A stretch of 64,000 nt of DNA from Acanthaster planci (taxonomy: Eukaryota; Echinodermata; Asteroidea; Valvatida; Acanthasteridae): NCBI RefSeq assembly GCF_001949145.1, contig NW_019091651.1, forward strand, positions 125,570 through 189,569. Reading direction: 5' to 3'. Every line of letters begins with the position of its first letter. The stretch's first letter is position 1. Shown one piece after another: positions 46,745-57,199 of this stretch. Both the position numbers and the translations under genes were made by a program. The notes below the pieces were generated by a model. That model ran no database searches. It was not told the origin of the DNA and saw nothing but the letters and a program-made list of their open reading frames with translations.

Positions 46745-47540
46745 GTGTCAAACCATATGTTCAAACAGACTTGTTGCTTCTATATAACCCATTTATTCAA
46801 CTTCAATTTGATTATTGCGCCCAGATTTGGTCAAATAGATTCCAGATGCAATCAACTTGGAAAAACCTTAGAAATTAGCTGTGAGAACCACATTGGTAGG
46901 GAAGTATAATACTCTGTCCATGTCAATCAAATTATTTCATTAACTCAAATGGATGCTTTGAAATCTGAGATTTCCCTTGCATCGTGCTGTCTTAATGTAC
47001 AAATGTGTGAACAATTTAGCCCCAGCCTACTTGATGGATAACTTCATTATATCAAATCATGGTTCACAATTATACTGCCCGACATGCTTTGAATTCATTG
47101 GTGGTTCCAAAGTTCAAGACAGAATATTTAAGAATCATAAGAATCAGCCTCCTTTTCTCTTGAATTTCTGTGTGGAATAACGTGGAACAGTCTGTGAAAG
47201 CTGCATCATCACTAGGCAGTTTTAAATCATCCCTGAAATCAGTCCTCAAGAGTTTTAGCTGGGTTAAATGTTTTCTTCGTCTTATGCTCTGTATTCTGGT
47301 ATTTTTAAGTTCGGTTTTAATCTTGTTCTTAGAAATCTGTGTGTTTTATATTTTGTGTAATTTCCTTACATTTTATATTGTTTATTCACAATAATTTTAA
47401 TGTTTTTAAGAATTGTATTCACTTGATTCAAGTGTTTATGTACTTACGTCAGGGCCCTAAGGGAGAACACCTTATGGTGAATAGATTACAATTACCCTGG
47501 ATAAACATTAGAAATGAAAAATAAATTAGAAAATAATTAA
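46745..47540 (+). pseudogene. LINE 3' portion: RT C-terminal region and 3' tail
   Basis: LNPFIQLQFDYCAQIWSNR (about 46790) is the thumb block of non-LTR RTs (family form: L-x-x-F-D-Y-C-x-x-x-W). AVLMYKCVNNLAPAYLMDN (about 46985) and SVKAASSLGSFKSSLK (about 47190) are the next conserved C-terminal blocks, separated by frame changes. A non-coding tail with GGGCCCTAAGGGAGAACACC and TTACCCTGGATAAACATTAG follows, as in many LINE 3' ends. 5'-truncated, inactive. Confidence 0.78.
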
Positions 47541-48149
47541 CTAAAAGCTTGCAACAATATTCCCAGTTACCCATCAACAATCAAGCTTGGTTTCACTGTG
47601 ATCGGGGTTGTTTTTGTGAAGATAATGGCCTCTAAAGACAGCACCCATTAGCTGGCCAATCATGACGACATTGCCATGCAACCCAAATACCCTCATCTAC
47701 GAGCATTTACACATTGAGCTAAATAGAACATACATTTGCAATGATATATTCACAAATAGATGAAAAATACTCAAAAACAATAATAAATTGCACGATGACA
47801 GTACCAGGATGGCATTTCATTACTGTAATAACTCGCAGGACTTTGTAGGATGATGCCTGATTCAGATGATTTAAGTGGATCTGGGTTGCATTTATTCAAC
47901 AGCAATTAAGCAAGATTTTACAATCTTCTTTTTGTAGACTGGTTGGTAGAGGGTGCTAATCCAATTATTGTTACACCTTTCCTTTCATGAAAGAGACCCC
48001 CCTTTTTTTTTACTGCTGAACATTACAATCCAGAGTTTCATTTTTTAAAGAATGACAACATAACTCTAACAACATGTATAATAAGCAACTTTTGTGATAA
48101 ACAATAACAATATCTGAAATGGTCTTTCTTTCTAGAGTCCATTGTCTAG

Positions 48150-48620
48150 TCATTGAGTTGTGATGCATTGTTCCAGATATTTTGGGGTTGCATGGATTCT
48201 GTTGCTTCTTCTCAAGATGGTTGGTTGTGTGTCAGGTGGTGAACTGGGTGCTCAACTGTTATCGATCTGTGGAGAGGTCTGTAGCTGCAGATCTTTCCGC
48301 TGCGATGCTGTCTAAACAGTGTCACTTTGTGGAGCAGCTTGCGGGTCTTGTGCAGGAATTGTGACAGATTGGGGAATTTGGATGGAAGTTTCTGCACTCT
48401 TTCTCAGATGTTGTCTGTTGCATCGATACTCGCGACCGTCTTTAGTGATAATCTGATATCACCGAATGCCAACTTGTTTCTTGACCTGCGCTTCCTGCCA
48501 CACTTTGCTGTCGCGTTTGTGTGTGAATCATACTGTTTCTCTTTCACACTGAGGAGAAAGTGGTGTGGCATTTCTGTTGTAGTAGTACACCTGTTTGGCC
48601 TGTTTCTGGGCTGTGACATC
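48150..48620 (-). pseudogene. Possible retroelement coding remnant
   Basis: The minus-strand translation is continuous in composition across one stop (KEKQYDSHTNATAKCGRKRR, then LSQFLHKTRKLLHKVTLFRQ). It is basic and helical, like the N-terminal part of some retroelement proteins. The family is not recognised. The plus-strand open stretch 48327-48701 over the same bases is probably its shadow. Confidence 0.3.
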
Positions 48621-49184
48621 CTGCATGATTTTTGGTTTGAGCAGTTTGGTAGCTACAGGGATGTCAGTCTTAGTATGATGAGGGAAGCACTGTGCAGGTG
48701 AACTGGTAGGTCCCTCAGTCGGTGTGTTGCACCAGTTGAGTAGGTTTAGGTAGAAGTCACTGCAGATGTGTTGGGTTTTGTTGATTAAGCACTTAGCAAT
48801 CTTGACAGTTTATTTACCTCTCTTAAAGCCATATCACCCTTGGGGAACTTCCTTAAATACAAATTTTCGGGCATCTCCTGCCCCTCGTCAGGTAAGAATG
48901 CTTGAATGTGTCCTTGAAGAACAATCCAATCCAATTGTGTTTCCCTCAATGAGCCGTGATGCGCAGGACCCCCGGGCACACGTTAATGCACTTCCAATCC
49001 CATGGAAACCAGGGTCTTCCATTTTGCATCCTTCAGCTATCTATGGTTGTCCGTTCATTCCTCCTTTCTGTTTATTTCAGGTTTAAGTTCTTTAATATAC
49101 GCTGATTCCATTACCTGCCTGAGCATCACGTCACCGGGGCACTTGTTCAATATTTTTACCTCAACTTCTTGAGACTGCCCCTCA

Positions 49185-49350
49185 TGTTTCTTTTGCATGT
49201 GTTTGTGCAGTGCCGATGACTCCCCTCACGTGTTCCTGAACCCTCCCCCCAAGTGATCTAGCCATTTCCCCAATGTATCTCTCTTCACATCCTTTGCATG
49301 TTAACTAGTATATCACCTCCCTCTGTTTGCACTGTCCTTTTCCGCTGTAC
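49185..49350 (-). pseudogene. Penelope-like element GIY-YIG endonuclease fragment
   Basis: The minus-strand translation has YSGKGQCKQREVIY, one stop, then LTCKGCEERYIGEMARSLGG and RVQEH. Paired cysteines, a YIGE core and the R-x-x-E-H end are typical of the GIY-YIG endonuclease carried by Penelope-like elements. The segment that normally precedes it lies beside it on the opposite strand. Confidence 0.62.
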
Positions 49351-49620
49351 TTCAGGCAACTCCGGGAGGTGCTGTGGCCAAAAGGACAAGCAGGGCCTTA
49401 AGATAAAGATTGTGGAAAAGGCAGGGAGAAGAGTAAAAGACATCCCTATGAGGTCAAATCCATTCCAAGGGGACGAGTGCCTAGTTGACGAGTGCACAGT
49501 GTGCCAGCAGTTGAGAGAAAAGGACAGTGCAACATCTTCATGTTATGTACAGGAGAAGTGTAGCAATGTGAAGGGGGCCTCATTTGGCCATGGAAAGCCC
49601 AAATTACTTAAATTTTACTG
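49330..49620 (+). pseudogene. Penelope-like element fragment preceding the endonuclease, opposite strand
   Basis: LKIKIVEKAGRRVKDIPMRS followed by NPFQGDECLVDECTVCQQL matches the RT-endonuclease linker of Penelope-like elements (S-N/D-P-F, then C-x-x-x-x-C-x-x-C). The following endonuclease text is not on this strand but inverted at 49185-49350. Confidence 0.6.
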
Positions 49621-49639
49621 TAAGTAGAAAAGTATTTGT

Positions 49640-50330
49640 ACTTAGATGACACTCTTGGGCAATTTATTCCAGCCATCCCCTATGCTTTGCCTGTTGAAAG
49701 GCCTCCTGAAATCAAGTCATTATCTGGATTTGGCTAATTTCTGTGAATGACCACTCGTATCCTGGTAGACAATTTTCTTAAACACTGAGTCTGGATTGAT
49801 CCTGTCGAGTTGTGATTTGGATGAGATACCACCTTTTCCTCTTGATTCTAGTGTGGTGAGATGCAGTTAATGTAATCTCATGTCATAAGACAAGGCCTGT
49901 AATCTTTGGATAAGCTTTGGTTGCCCTCACCTTCACCTTTTTAAGGATGTTTTTCTGAATGTGGACTCCATACTTGCATGGCATAATCCAGGTGCGGTCC
50001 AACAAGGGATATCTTCAAATGACCTCCATGCTTCTATAGCTGAATTTTTTCTTTGCTCACCCCTAAAGCTCAGATTCCTGTCTTGACAACTGCCACACAT
50101 TGCAATGAGACTTTTGGCGACTTGTTTATAAGAACCTCCCAAATCCTTTTCTTTAGTTGTTCTGTTAAGCTTTGTGTTCACTGTTGTGTATGTGTGGTGT
50201 TGGTTATGACCAATATGTATGACCTCACATTTAGCAGCATTGTAATGCAGTTGTCATTCTCAGCCCAGCTCTGGAAGGTGTCAGTGTCATTTGCATGTCT
50301 TTGAAAAGCAACCATGGGTATCTCTTGATT
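49640..50330 (-). pseudogene. CR1/L2-type LINE RT C-terminal fragment
   Basis: The minus-strand text has KCEVIHIGHNQHHTYTT and LNRTTKEKDLGGSYKQVAKS (50130-50260), then ISLVGPHLDYAMQVWSPHSE (49945-50010). These are consecutive blocks of the RT palm/thumb region of this LINE group. Further degraded C-terminal sequence runs to about 49640. Frame changes separate the blocks. Confidence 0.78.
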
Positions 50331-50591
50331 GAGTTCACATGGATTTTCACTTGCTTGTAGTTCAATATTAGAAAGTATGTTTATGACCTTAACCTTGTAT
50401 GCACAGCTTTGGACCAGCGTTGATGTTTGTATTAACTTTAAAGTCGATGTGTTTTACCGAGTTGAAAAAAAAAATGGCACAAGGAATTGCTGTCCAGAAA
50501 AAAAATGACAGAAAAGCAGGAGAAAGTAGGCATGTACAGCTTATCTAATATTGCATAAAAAGTGTAAAATTCATATCAAAATGGCACGAAG

Positions 50592-50866
50592 ACAGCAGCA
50601 GTAAACCTCCTGTATCTTGACAATATAAGAGAAGATGAATCAGGGGTATTGTCTGATTTAAGTGCAGGATTAGCCAGGTGTTTCATTCAAGACTTCTCCA
50701 TTTTGTGTGAAATAATTGAAAATACTTCTTGTTGTAATCCTCAGAATCTAAAAAGTGTAGACCTGAATTTGCGATCATCCAGTGGTAAACTTCCAGAAGA
50801 TATGACGAGATCAAAGAAAATACATCACCTGATACAAGATGCTCGGCAACATTGGAAAGAACATAG
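50592..50866 (+). CDS. Ankyrin-repeat protein gene, exon after the second ankyrin block (start uncertain)
   Basis: The frame is open from 50568 to the donor AACATAG followed by GTAGGTGC (exon end 50866). An AG at 50590-50591 gives entry in phase 0, matching the exon ending at 44204, but its pyrimidine tract is poor. Other AGs nearby (50595, 50598) would need a different phase. The product reads VNLLYLDNIREDESGVLSD, LARCFIQDFSILCEIIENTS and RSKKIHHLIQDARQHWKEH: amphipathic helices, unrecognised domain. It leaves with two bases of a codon. Further exons may lie between 44204 and here. Confidence 0.5.
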
Positions 50867-52045
50867 GTAGGTGCATTGTCAGTGTTGTCCCAGCAGCAGA
50901 ACTTCCAGACGTTTTGCATGCTTGCATATTGCAGTAAATTTGTATTTGTCACCCACATACATTCCACTTAATTTTATTTATTGTTAAGGGCCATACACTG
51001 AACATCATCAAGCTTTTGTGTTGGAAACGAGAATGCCTGATGGCATTATTTTGTTATTCAATGATAGTATGAAATCAAGTTTGTGGTTGGCTTTGTCCAG
51101 CAGTGAAATTCACTTATTTTTTCTGTTCCTGTAAAAAAAAGTTGACATTCTTACACCCGGGCTTTGTACAAAAATGTGAAATTCATAAAAGTGAAGCCAG
51201 CATGGAGCTAAAGGCCATCCTGATGATAATTGGCTTGCTTAAGTTTTCTAAAGCTGGATTCAACAATTTATTGTGGTTCACACTGCAATGTTGTTCTGTC
51301 ACAGCAATTCATTACCTAATCAAAAGTCCAGTTGATATTCAAATAGTGTAGAATTCAGTGGGGGTAATAATGATGTCGATAAAAATCAGTTTGAGAGATA
51401 TCACAGATCGGTACTGTGGACATAAATTGACGATGTTGCATAAAAATGACTGAATATCACTTTTTAAAACTGTTGCACTTTTGGGTTTATCATGTATGTC
51501 ATAGCTAACATCCTTTGCAAATATATACAAATAATATGTGGGGTATATCAGAAAAACCCTTTACAAGAATTATTTTCCACTGTTCATGTTGCACTCTTTT
51601 TGGCAACACACCATGCGGTGTCTCCATGTGAGACTACAGCATTCATAAGAATCACACACTGGCTACAGCTCTTTACCGCTGCCTATTTTGATCAAAATTC
51701 AAATTCGTAGTTGCAGAAGGCAGGACTGGAACATGGCTCTCCCTGTCATGTGCTACAGCACGCAATTCCATGTGTTAACTAAATTGACACACCTGTAGTG
51801 CAGAGTGAACATACGTGTAGCTTCCATGTGTGCTGTACATGTGTATTGTTTTTTGCTTATCGTACTTGTAATTATCCCAGTTATCACATAAATAATTATG
51901 CATTAACTTATAGAAATATCTGTGTTGCTGTGGTGTCATCTTTTCTTTATTTATGCATTCCTGGGGTTTAAAGTATCCCATCACTTGACCTGCAGCCCAT
52001 GATTTTCCAAACAGCACTTTTTTTGTCGTTGCTTGACATAGACAG
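50867..52045. other. Intron stretch without further supported exon
   Basis: The open stretch 51103-51351 has no convincing splice borders. Confidence 0.35.
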
Positions 52046-52142
52046 CCCTTCTGTTACAAGTTGTCATTGGCAAACGTTGGAAAATTTCTGCAAGGAAATC
52101 AAGTCTTCAGTGGCAATGGTCTCCAAGAGAGTCAGGCATTGA
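52046..52142 (+). CDS. Ankyrin-repeat protein gene, probable last exon
   Basis: The acceptor is a T-rich stretch ending GACATAGACAG. One base completes the codon split at 50866, then 31 residues run to TGA at 52140-52142: PSVTSCHWQTLENFCKEIKS, then SVAMVSKRVRH. TLENFC fits the first half of a SOCS-box BC motif (T-L-x-x-x-C), but the hydrophobic residue four places after Cys is Lys, so this is at most a weak hint. No clear AATAAA was seen close downstream. Confidence 0.45.
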
Positions 52143-53003
52143 TCTGTAATCTGACAGTAATTTTTAGGTTCTGATTTATGTTATGTTTAGTTATGCTGTT
52201 TTGTCAATTTGATTGAGTCATATTTGAGGGTACCCTTGAATGGCTGCCTGCCATAATTTTTTAATGCTGGAACATTTACATTTTAATCTGTGAATACCTA
52301 CTTTGGACTTGTTCATCTGTGCTTTTTTAGTGGAATACATTGACTGTTGTGTGTGTTTTTATGAGTATATTTCTGGATTTTATCATCAGTGTTTCATGAC
52401 TGTGTGAATACTTTACCATTTTAACCAGCCAGTATCTACAAAGTAAATGATGGAAAACAAATATGGCAGTATTGTCAGCCTGGTTGTGGAACTTTTAAAT
52501 GAAATGGCTTTTATGTTCTGTTTCTTCTTGTCTTCTTTGAAAATCTCAATGGGAGATACGAACTGTGTATGAATTTTTGCCATATGGAATTTCGCAAAGT
52601 CATCGTAAAGAGGAATGTGTTTCAAGGACTTAGTCAACCTCCGAAAGTACATGCACCAGTGAGTACATGGACAGAGCAAGGGCGCTTCTCATTATTTGTT
52701 CCAGGTCCCATTCCTGTAGTCAATATAACTGCATTTTTTATGTACCAAACAAAAACTGGGTCCTGAAGTAGCAACAGAACCTTCTTCACAAAATTTCAGT
52801 TCTGGTGCTCGTGATTTTGACAGTCATGAACAAATCTACACAAAGGGCCCTCTTAATGGCAAGAAAATATCTTACACTTGTGAGCTATTTGCATTACAAA
52901 TTCACAAGTACACTCTTTCAAAAGAGGTTTCTCATCACATAAAGTCTTTTCAAATCCTTAGATGGCAAGTCAGAAAAAAAGGAGGTAAACATGAACTCAA
53001 ATC
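52143..53003. other. Stretch without a supported gene
   Basis: Presumed 3' untranslated and intergenic sequence. The open stretch 52569-52766 has no recognisable motif. Confidence 0.35.
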
Positions 53004-53139
53004 ATGCCACGCCACACTTATGCACACATTGCCAGTTGTTGTTGTTGTTGTTTTTCACGACATTTAAACACTCAGTGTTCTGAAGGACTCACTATACTTG
53101 TTAATGTAAAATGTGTATCATCGTATTTTTTATGCCAGC

Positions 53140-54362
53140 ATTTGAACATTACAGTATGGAATGCTTGGTCCATGGATGGAAAGATCACTGTCATATGTTC
53201 AATTATGTCCAACCACACAGATATATTCATGGTCTGTGAGTCTTGGATTACTGACACAAATGGATGCGTCATCGGTGCAGATTTCCCATCCCCAATTCCA
53301 GGTTTAAATTCTTCCCATGTGCCACGATGTAAGCGAAGAGGAGGCGGCGTTGTTATGCTTATCAGATTAAATCTTAAAGTGATGAAGAACACACTGGATT
53401 CTTTCAGGTCAATGGAAGTTATGGATTATAACATCGTTAGTGGAGTAAACTGGTACATACAGATTTGATCTACAGGCCACCGCATTCTAATGCTCATAAA
53501 GTTACAGTCAAAACCTTCTTGACCAAGTTTAGAACACTCATGGAACATGCCTTAACATCTCTATTAACTTGCATGTTGATGATCCCCACTGTGCAGATGC
53601 TGGACAATTTTTGGACCTAGTTACTTCATTTTGGTTAGTGCAACATTTTGTTGGGACAACTCATGTCAAGGGTCATACTCTTGACATAATTTTAACCCGG
53701 GCTGCTGACCCTTGGCTGTCTAATATTGTGACTGATTCATCTATGCCATCTGATCATGCTACAGTTCACTTTGTACCATCTTTGCATCGTCCACCACTAG
53801 TGAAGCATGTTAAACAGCATCATGTCTTGAATATTCTTGACATTGGTACACTGAAGGATTCAATTTTCTCTTAACTTTCACCTGAGAACTGTAACAGTTT
53901 CAGCGATGCGAGTGATTTTTAAGGCAACTTAATAACAAAATGGACAAAGCTAAAACTGCATTTCATCATAATTGTATTCAAGTTAACTGATACAAAAGAA
54001 CTCTTTTTAATTGTAGATGTATTGTCTGGTACTGAGAGTTTGTCACCACATACATGTATTTTACTTGATTTAGTATCATCAAATTTGCCTGACACGTTTG
54101 CTGATTTTTTCATTCAGAAAATTGTGAGCATTCTGTCAAATTTATATGATGATTCTGAGAACGGTCATTTTTTTTCTGAAACCAAGGCTAGATAATAACT
54201 CTCAGTACCATATCAGAACTGTCAAAAATGAAAACGAGTTTAAGTCACTACTTAAAACTCACCTGTTTCATTAATTGCTTTATTTCATAATATTACTGTG
54301 AAGCGCATCGAGATGTGCTATGTGATACGCTATATAAGAAATGTGTTGTTATTATTATTATA
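53140..54362 (+). pseudogene. LINE (CR1/L2-like) with endonuclease and 3' end but no RT domain
   Basis: The APE-type endonuclease begins LNITVWNAWSMDGKI (about 53145). It continues with FMVCESWITDTNG, RGGGVVMLIR, THVKGHTLDIILTRAAD and SMPSDHATVHF (to 53790), in two frames. The endonuclease-RT linker LPDTFADFFIQKIVSILSN lies at about 54085. Then, instead of RT, the C-terminal block of the polyprotein appears (TVKNENEFKSLLKTHLFH, about 54220). A typical 3' tail follows, AAGCGCATCGAGATGTGC to a TTATTATTA run ending at about 54362. Confidence 0.75.
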
Positions 54363-55451
54363 ATTTTGTTGGAGTATTTTGAACTTTGAAGTGAGGATGG
54401 TGTCTTACACGTGGTACATGACATGCCTTCTAAGACTTGTTCATTAGATCAGCTGCCTATGTAACAGGGAAAAATGGCACACAATGGGGGGACTTGCAAA
54501 AACAACAAGAACTCTTGCTAAACCAAGGGTCTTTTAGAGAAGGTTTGCAGGAAACTGAAATAATAGGGGACTGAGACACCAATATTTGACCACAAAAAAG
54601 GAAAAAAAGAATTTATGTATGAACAAGAGCTGAAAATGAAAAAAAGGACTAACAAGACCAAAGGACTTCAAAACCAACACAGTGTTCAAAATGGACATGT
54701 AAGAAACAACAAAATCTCTTGTGCATGAAGTACATACTGAAAGTGAGAGCAAAGATTAAAATGTCATAAAACTAAAACTGTGCACAGGCCTATGGGGCTC
54801 ATTAAGCATGCAAATCCCCTAGCAAGTCCAATAAACAATCAACTAAGGAAGAGAAGACAAAGGCATGTTCTGAGGCAAATGGATGGAAATACTTATACAT
54901 TAGTAACATAATTTGACTCAAAAGGGTAAGGAAGGTAAGTAAAGGTAAGAAAATCTATGAAGTAGAGATAAAAAGATGATATAAGCTTATAGTGTATAGA
55001 CATGATAGCTAGACAACAGTAGGAAAACTTAAGTGATTCAGAAAACTAACACTCAGAAAGAAAATGGACAAACCTTCGCAAAAAAGGTAGAAACTGGACA
55101 ATATTGAGGAAAGAGGAAAAAGCTAACTTTATATACATGAATAAGAAAAGTTTAGAAACTTACCACTGACTTCTAGCATAATAGGGCTCAATCAGAAAAC
55201 CACACTTAGGTTAGGAGGAACAATACATGTCAAGTTGTCTGTTCCCTACTGATCTGCTACACTGAGAATGGCCAGACCAAGTGGCTACATTATACATGTA
55301 TAGGGAAAGCTGGGTCTTAGACAAATAAACAGGGGGACACTCTACACACACAAAAAATCAAGAACTCTACACTAAAGCCTAACATTTTTAAAGGTGAACT
55401 ACTTCTATTTAAAATGTGTGTAGCGGAAGGGTTTCAGCAACAAATAAGTTT
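54363..55451. other. Stretch without a supported gene
   Basis: A-rich sequence up to the second assembly gap. No coding signal recognised. Confidence 0.4.
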
Positions 55452-55699
55452 NNNNNNNNNNNNNNNNNNNNNNNNNNNNNNNNNNNNNNNNNNNNNNNNN
55501 NNNNNNNNNNNNNNNNNNNNNNNNNNNNNNNNNNNNNNNNNNNNNNNNNNNNNNNNNNNNNNNNNNNNNNNNNNNNNNNNNNNNNNNNNNNNNNNNNNNN
55601 NNNNNNNNNNNNNNNNNNNNNNNNNNNNNNNNNNNNNNNNNNNNNNNNNNNNNNNNNNNNNNNNNNNNNNNNNNNNNNNNNNNNNNNNNNNNNNNNNNN
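55452..55699. other. Assembly gap (248 N)
   Basis: A run of N. Open frames across it are artificial. Confidence 1.
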
Positions 55700-55849
55700 C
55701 GACTGACTGGAAGTCTACTCAAATTTTGGGAGAGCTGGAATAAATGCCAGAATCATCAAAATCAGACAGCCGTGTCTCAGGGCATCTGTTCGTCTGTCAA
55801 GAGACAATTGATAACCCGGCTCTACGCGGAGCCCCCTCAACATACTACA

Positions 55850-56345
55850 TGTGTATGTAATAACATACGCATTTTTGGCTCTGCCACACCTATTGAATTG
55901 GTCAAAGACTGTCTTGATATTTTAGCTCCTATCATGGCCTTTGTTGCAAACATTTCCTTTACCCAGATGATTGTAAAGAAATGATGATTAGGCCTTCAAT
56001 TAAAATGACCACTTCAGATAAAAATGTTGTTAATAATTATTGGCCAGTGTCAAACTGCTCATTTTCAGATAAACGTCTTCAAAAGATTGCATTGCTTCAA
56101 CTTCACACATATCTTCAGGATGATGCTCTGTATGGTTAATTTCAGTCTGCTTATCGTGAGGGCCGTAGCACTAAACTGCACTCTTACAAGTGCACAATGA
56201 TATGTGTGCCCTTGGTAAACAGCATGGTGTCATTTTAATTATGTTATATTTATCAGCTGTATTTGACACAGTTAATCATGATGTTTTGTTGAGAAGACTA
56301 AAGTGTCACTTTGGTGTAGGGAGTAAAGTTTTTGATTGGCAAATC
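55850..56345 (+). pseudogene. LINE (CR1/L2-like) RT N-terminal fragment
   Basis: ELVKDCLDILAPIMAFVANI, NNYWPVSNCSFSDKRLQKIA, FQSAYREGRSTKLHS and VILIMLYLSAVFDTVNHDVL followed by LRRLKCHFGV are consecutive RT blocks. They include the first catalytic Asp block (here SAVFDTVNHD). Stops (for example at 55982 and 56138) and frame changes break it, and it ends before the second catalytic motif. It may be part of the LINE whose ends lie at 53140-54362, or another copy. Confidence 0.78.
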
Positions 56346-56399
56346 AGGCCCATGATGACAGTGGAACCTGATCTTATGAGAATGAGGGCAAAGGCCTAG

Positions 56400-57199
56400 C
56401 CGACAAGTGGGTGTTTTGTATTCTAGGTGGCTAAGACAAGGACTCTGGCGTTAACCGTGAGCAGGGATTCTCCTTCCTAGGCTATCCCTGACTCATCAGT
56501 TGAGCAGAGGAAGAATTCCCCTTTCTTGGACATTCGTGACTCATTACTATTCTACCTCTCCGTCCTACAACAGACAATCGAGTCAACTGAGCCATCTGAG
56601 TGACCAGTCGAACCCCTTGTTTCTCCATCAGTCAACTGAGAGAACAAGAATTCGACCCATCAATCACCCATGGCTCAGAAAAACCTGCAGGACAACGGGA
56701 CTGCTATTCCCCAACCACCCACAGTGGTTACTGCCGCCATAGTTCAACGGCACATAAGGCTGCCTCTTTGGTAACATCAACCAAATGTACATCTGGTCGG
56801 CTTGATACCGCTAATACCAGGGTGGGCTCCCCGCTCTCCATCGGAGCCAGCCTGCCTGATACCCCATCAGCCCTCAGTACTATGACAGCTAGCAAGAACA
56901 TGCCAGGTACTGTAGAGCCAACTGGACTGCTACGCCACTGAGACTTTCGACTTTTACAGCCTACAATGTATGTGTGGCTCCAGCTTTCAGCCTTGCATTT
57001 CTGGCAATCTAGACTTATTTTGGCTAGTCCATCGAATGACGTTGTTTCAACTCGCCCAGCTCACCACCTACCCAGGGACAAGCCTCCAGTTCTTCCCATT
57101 TCCTCACACGCCAGCTCACCCCCACCCTGAAAAGGCAAGAGCAAGCATTTGTCTTCTTAATCAATTTCTTAAAAATCTCAGAAGATATGCCACTTGAAA
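56400..57199. other. Stretch without a supported gene, possibly DIRS-derived
   Basis: Pro/Ser-rich short open stretches in three frames resemble the composition of DIRS ORF1, without a specific motif. Confidence 0.3.

Noticed and set aside
48327-48701. 124-codon plus-strand open frame with hydrophobic stretches
   Set aside because: The same bases read more like protein on the minus strand (basic retroelement-type text); likely a shadow.
55405-55743. Three open frames around 55.4-55.7 kb
   Set aside because: All cross the 248-N gap.
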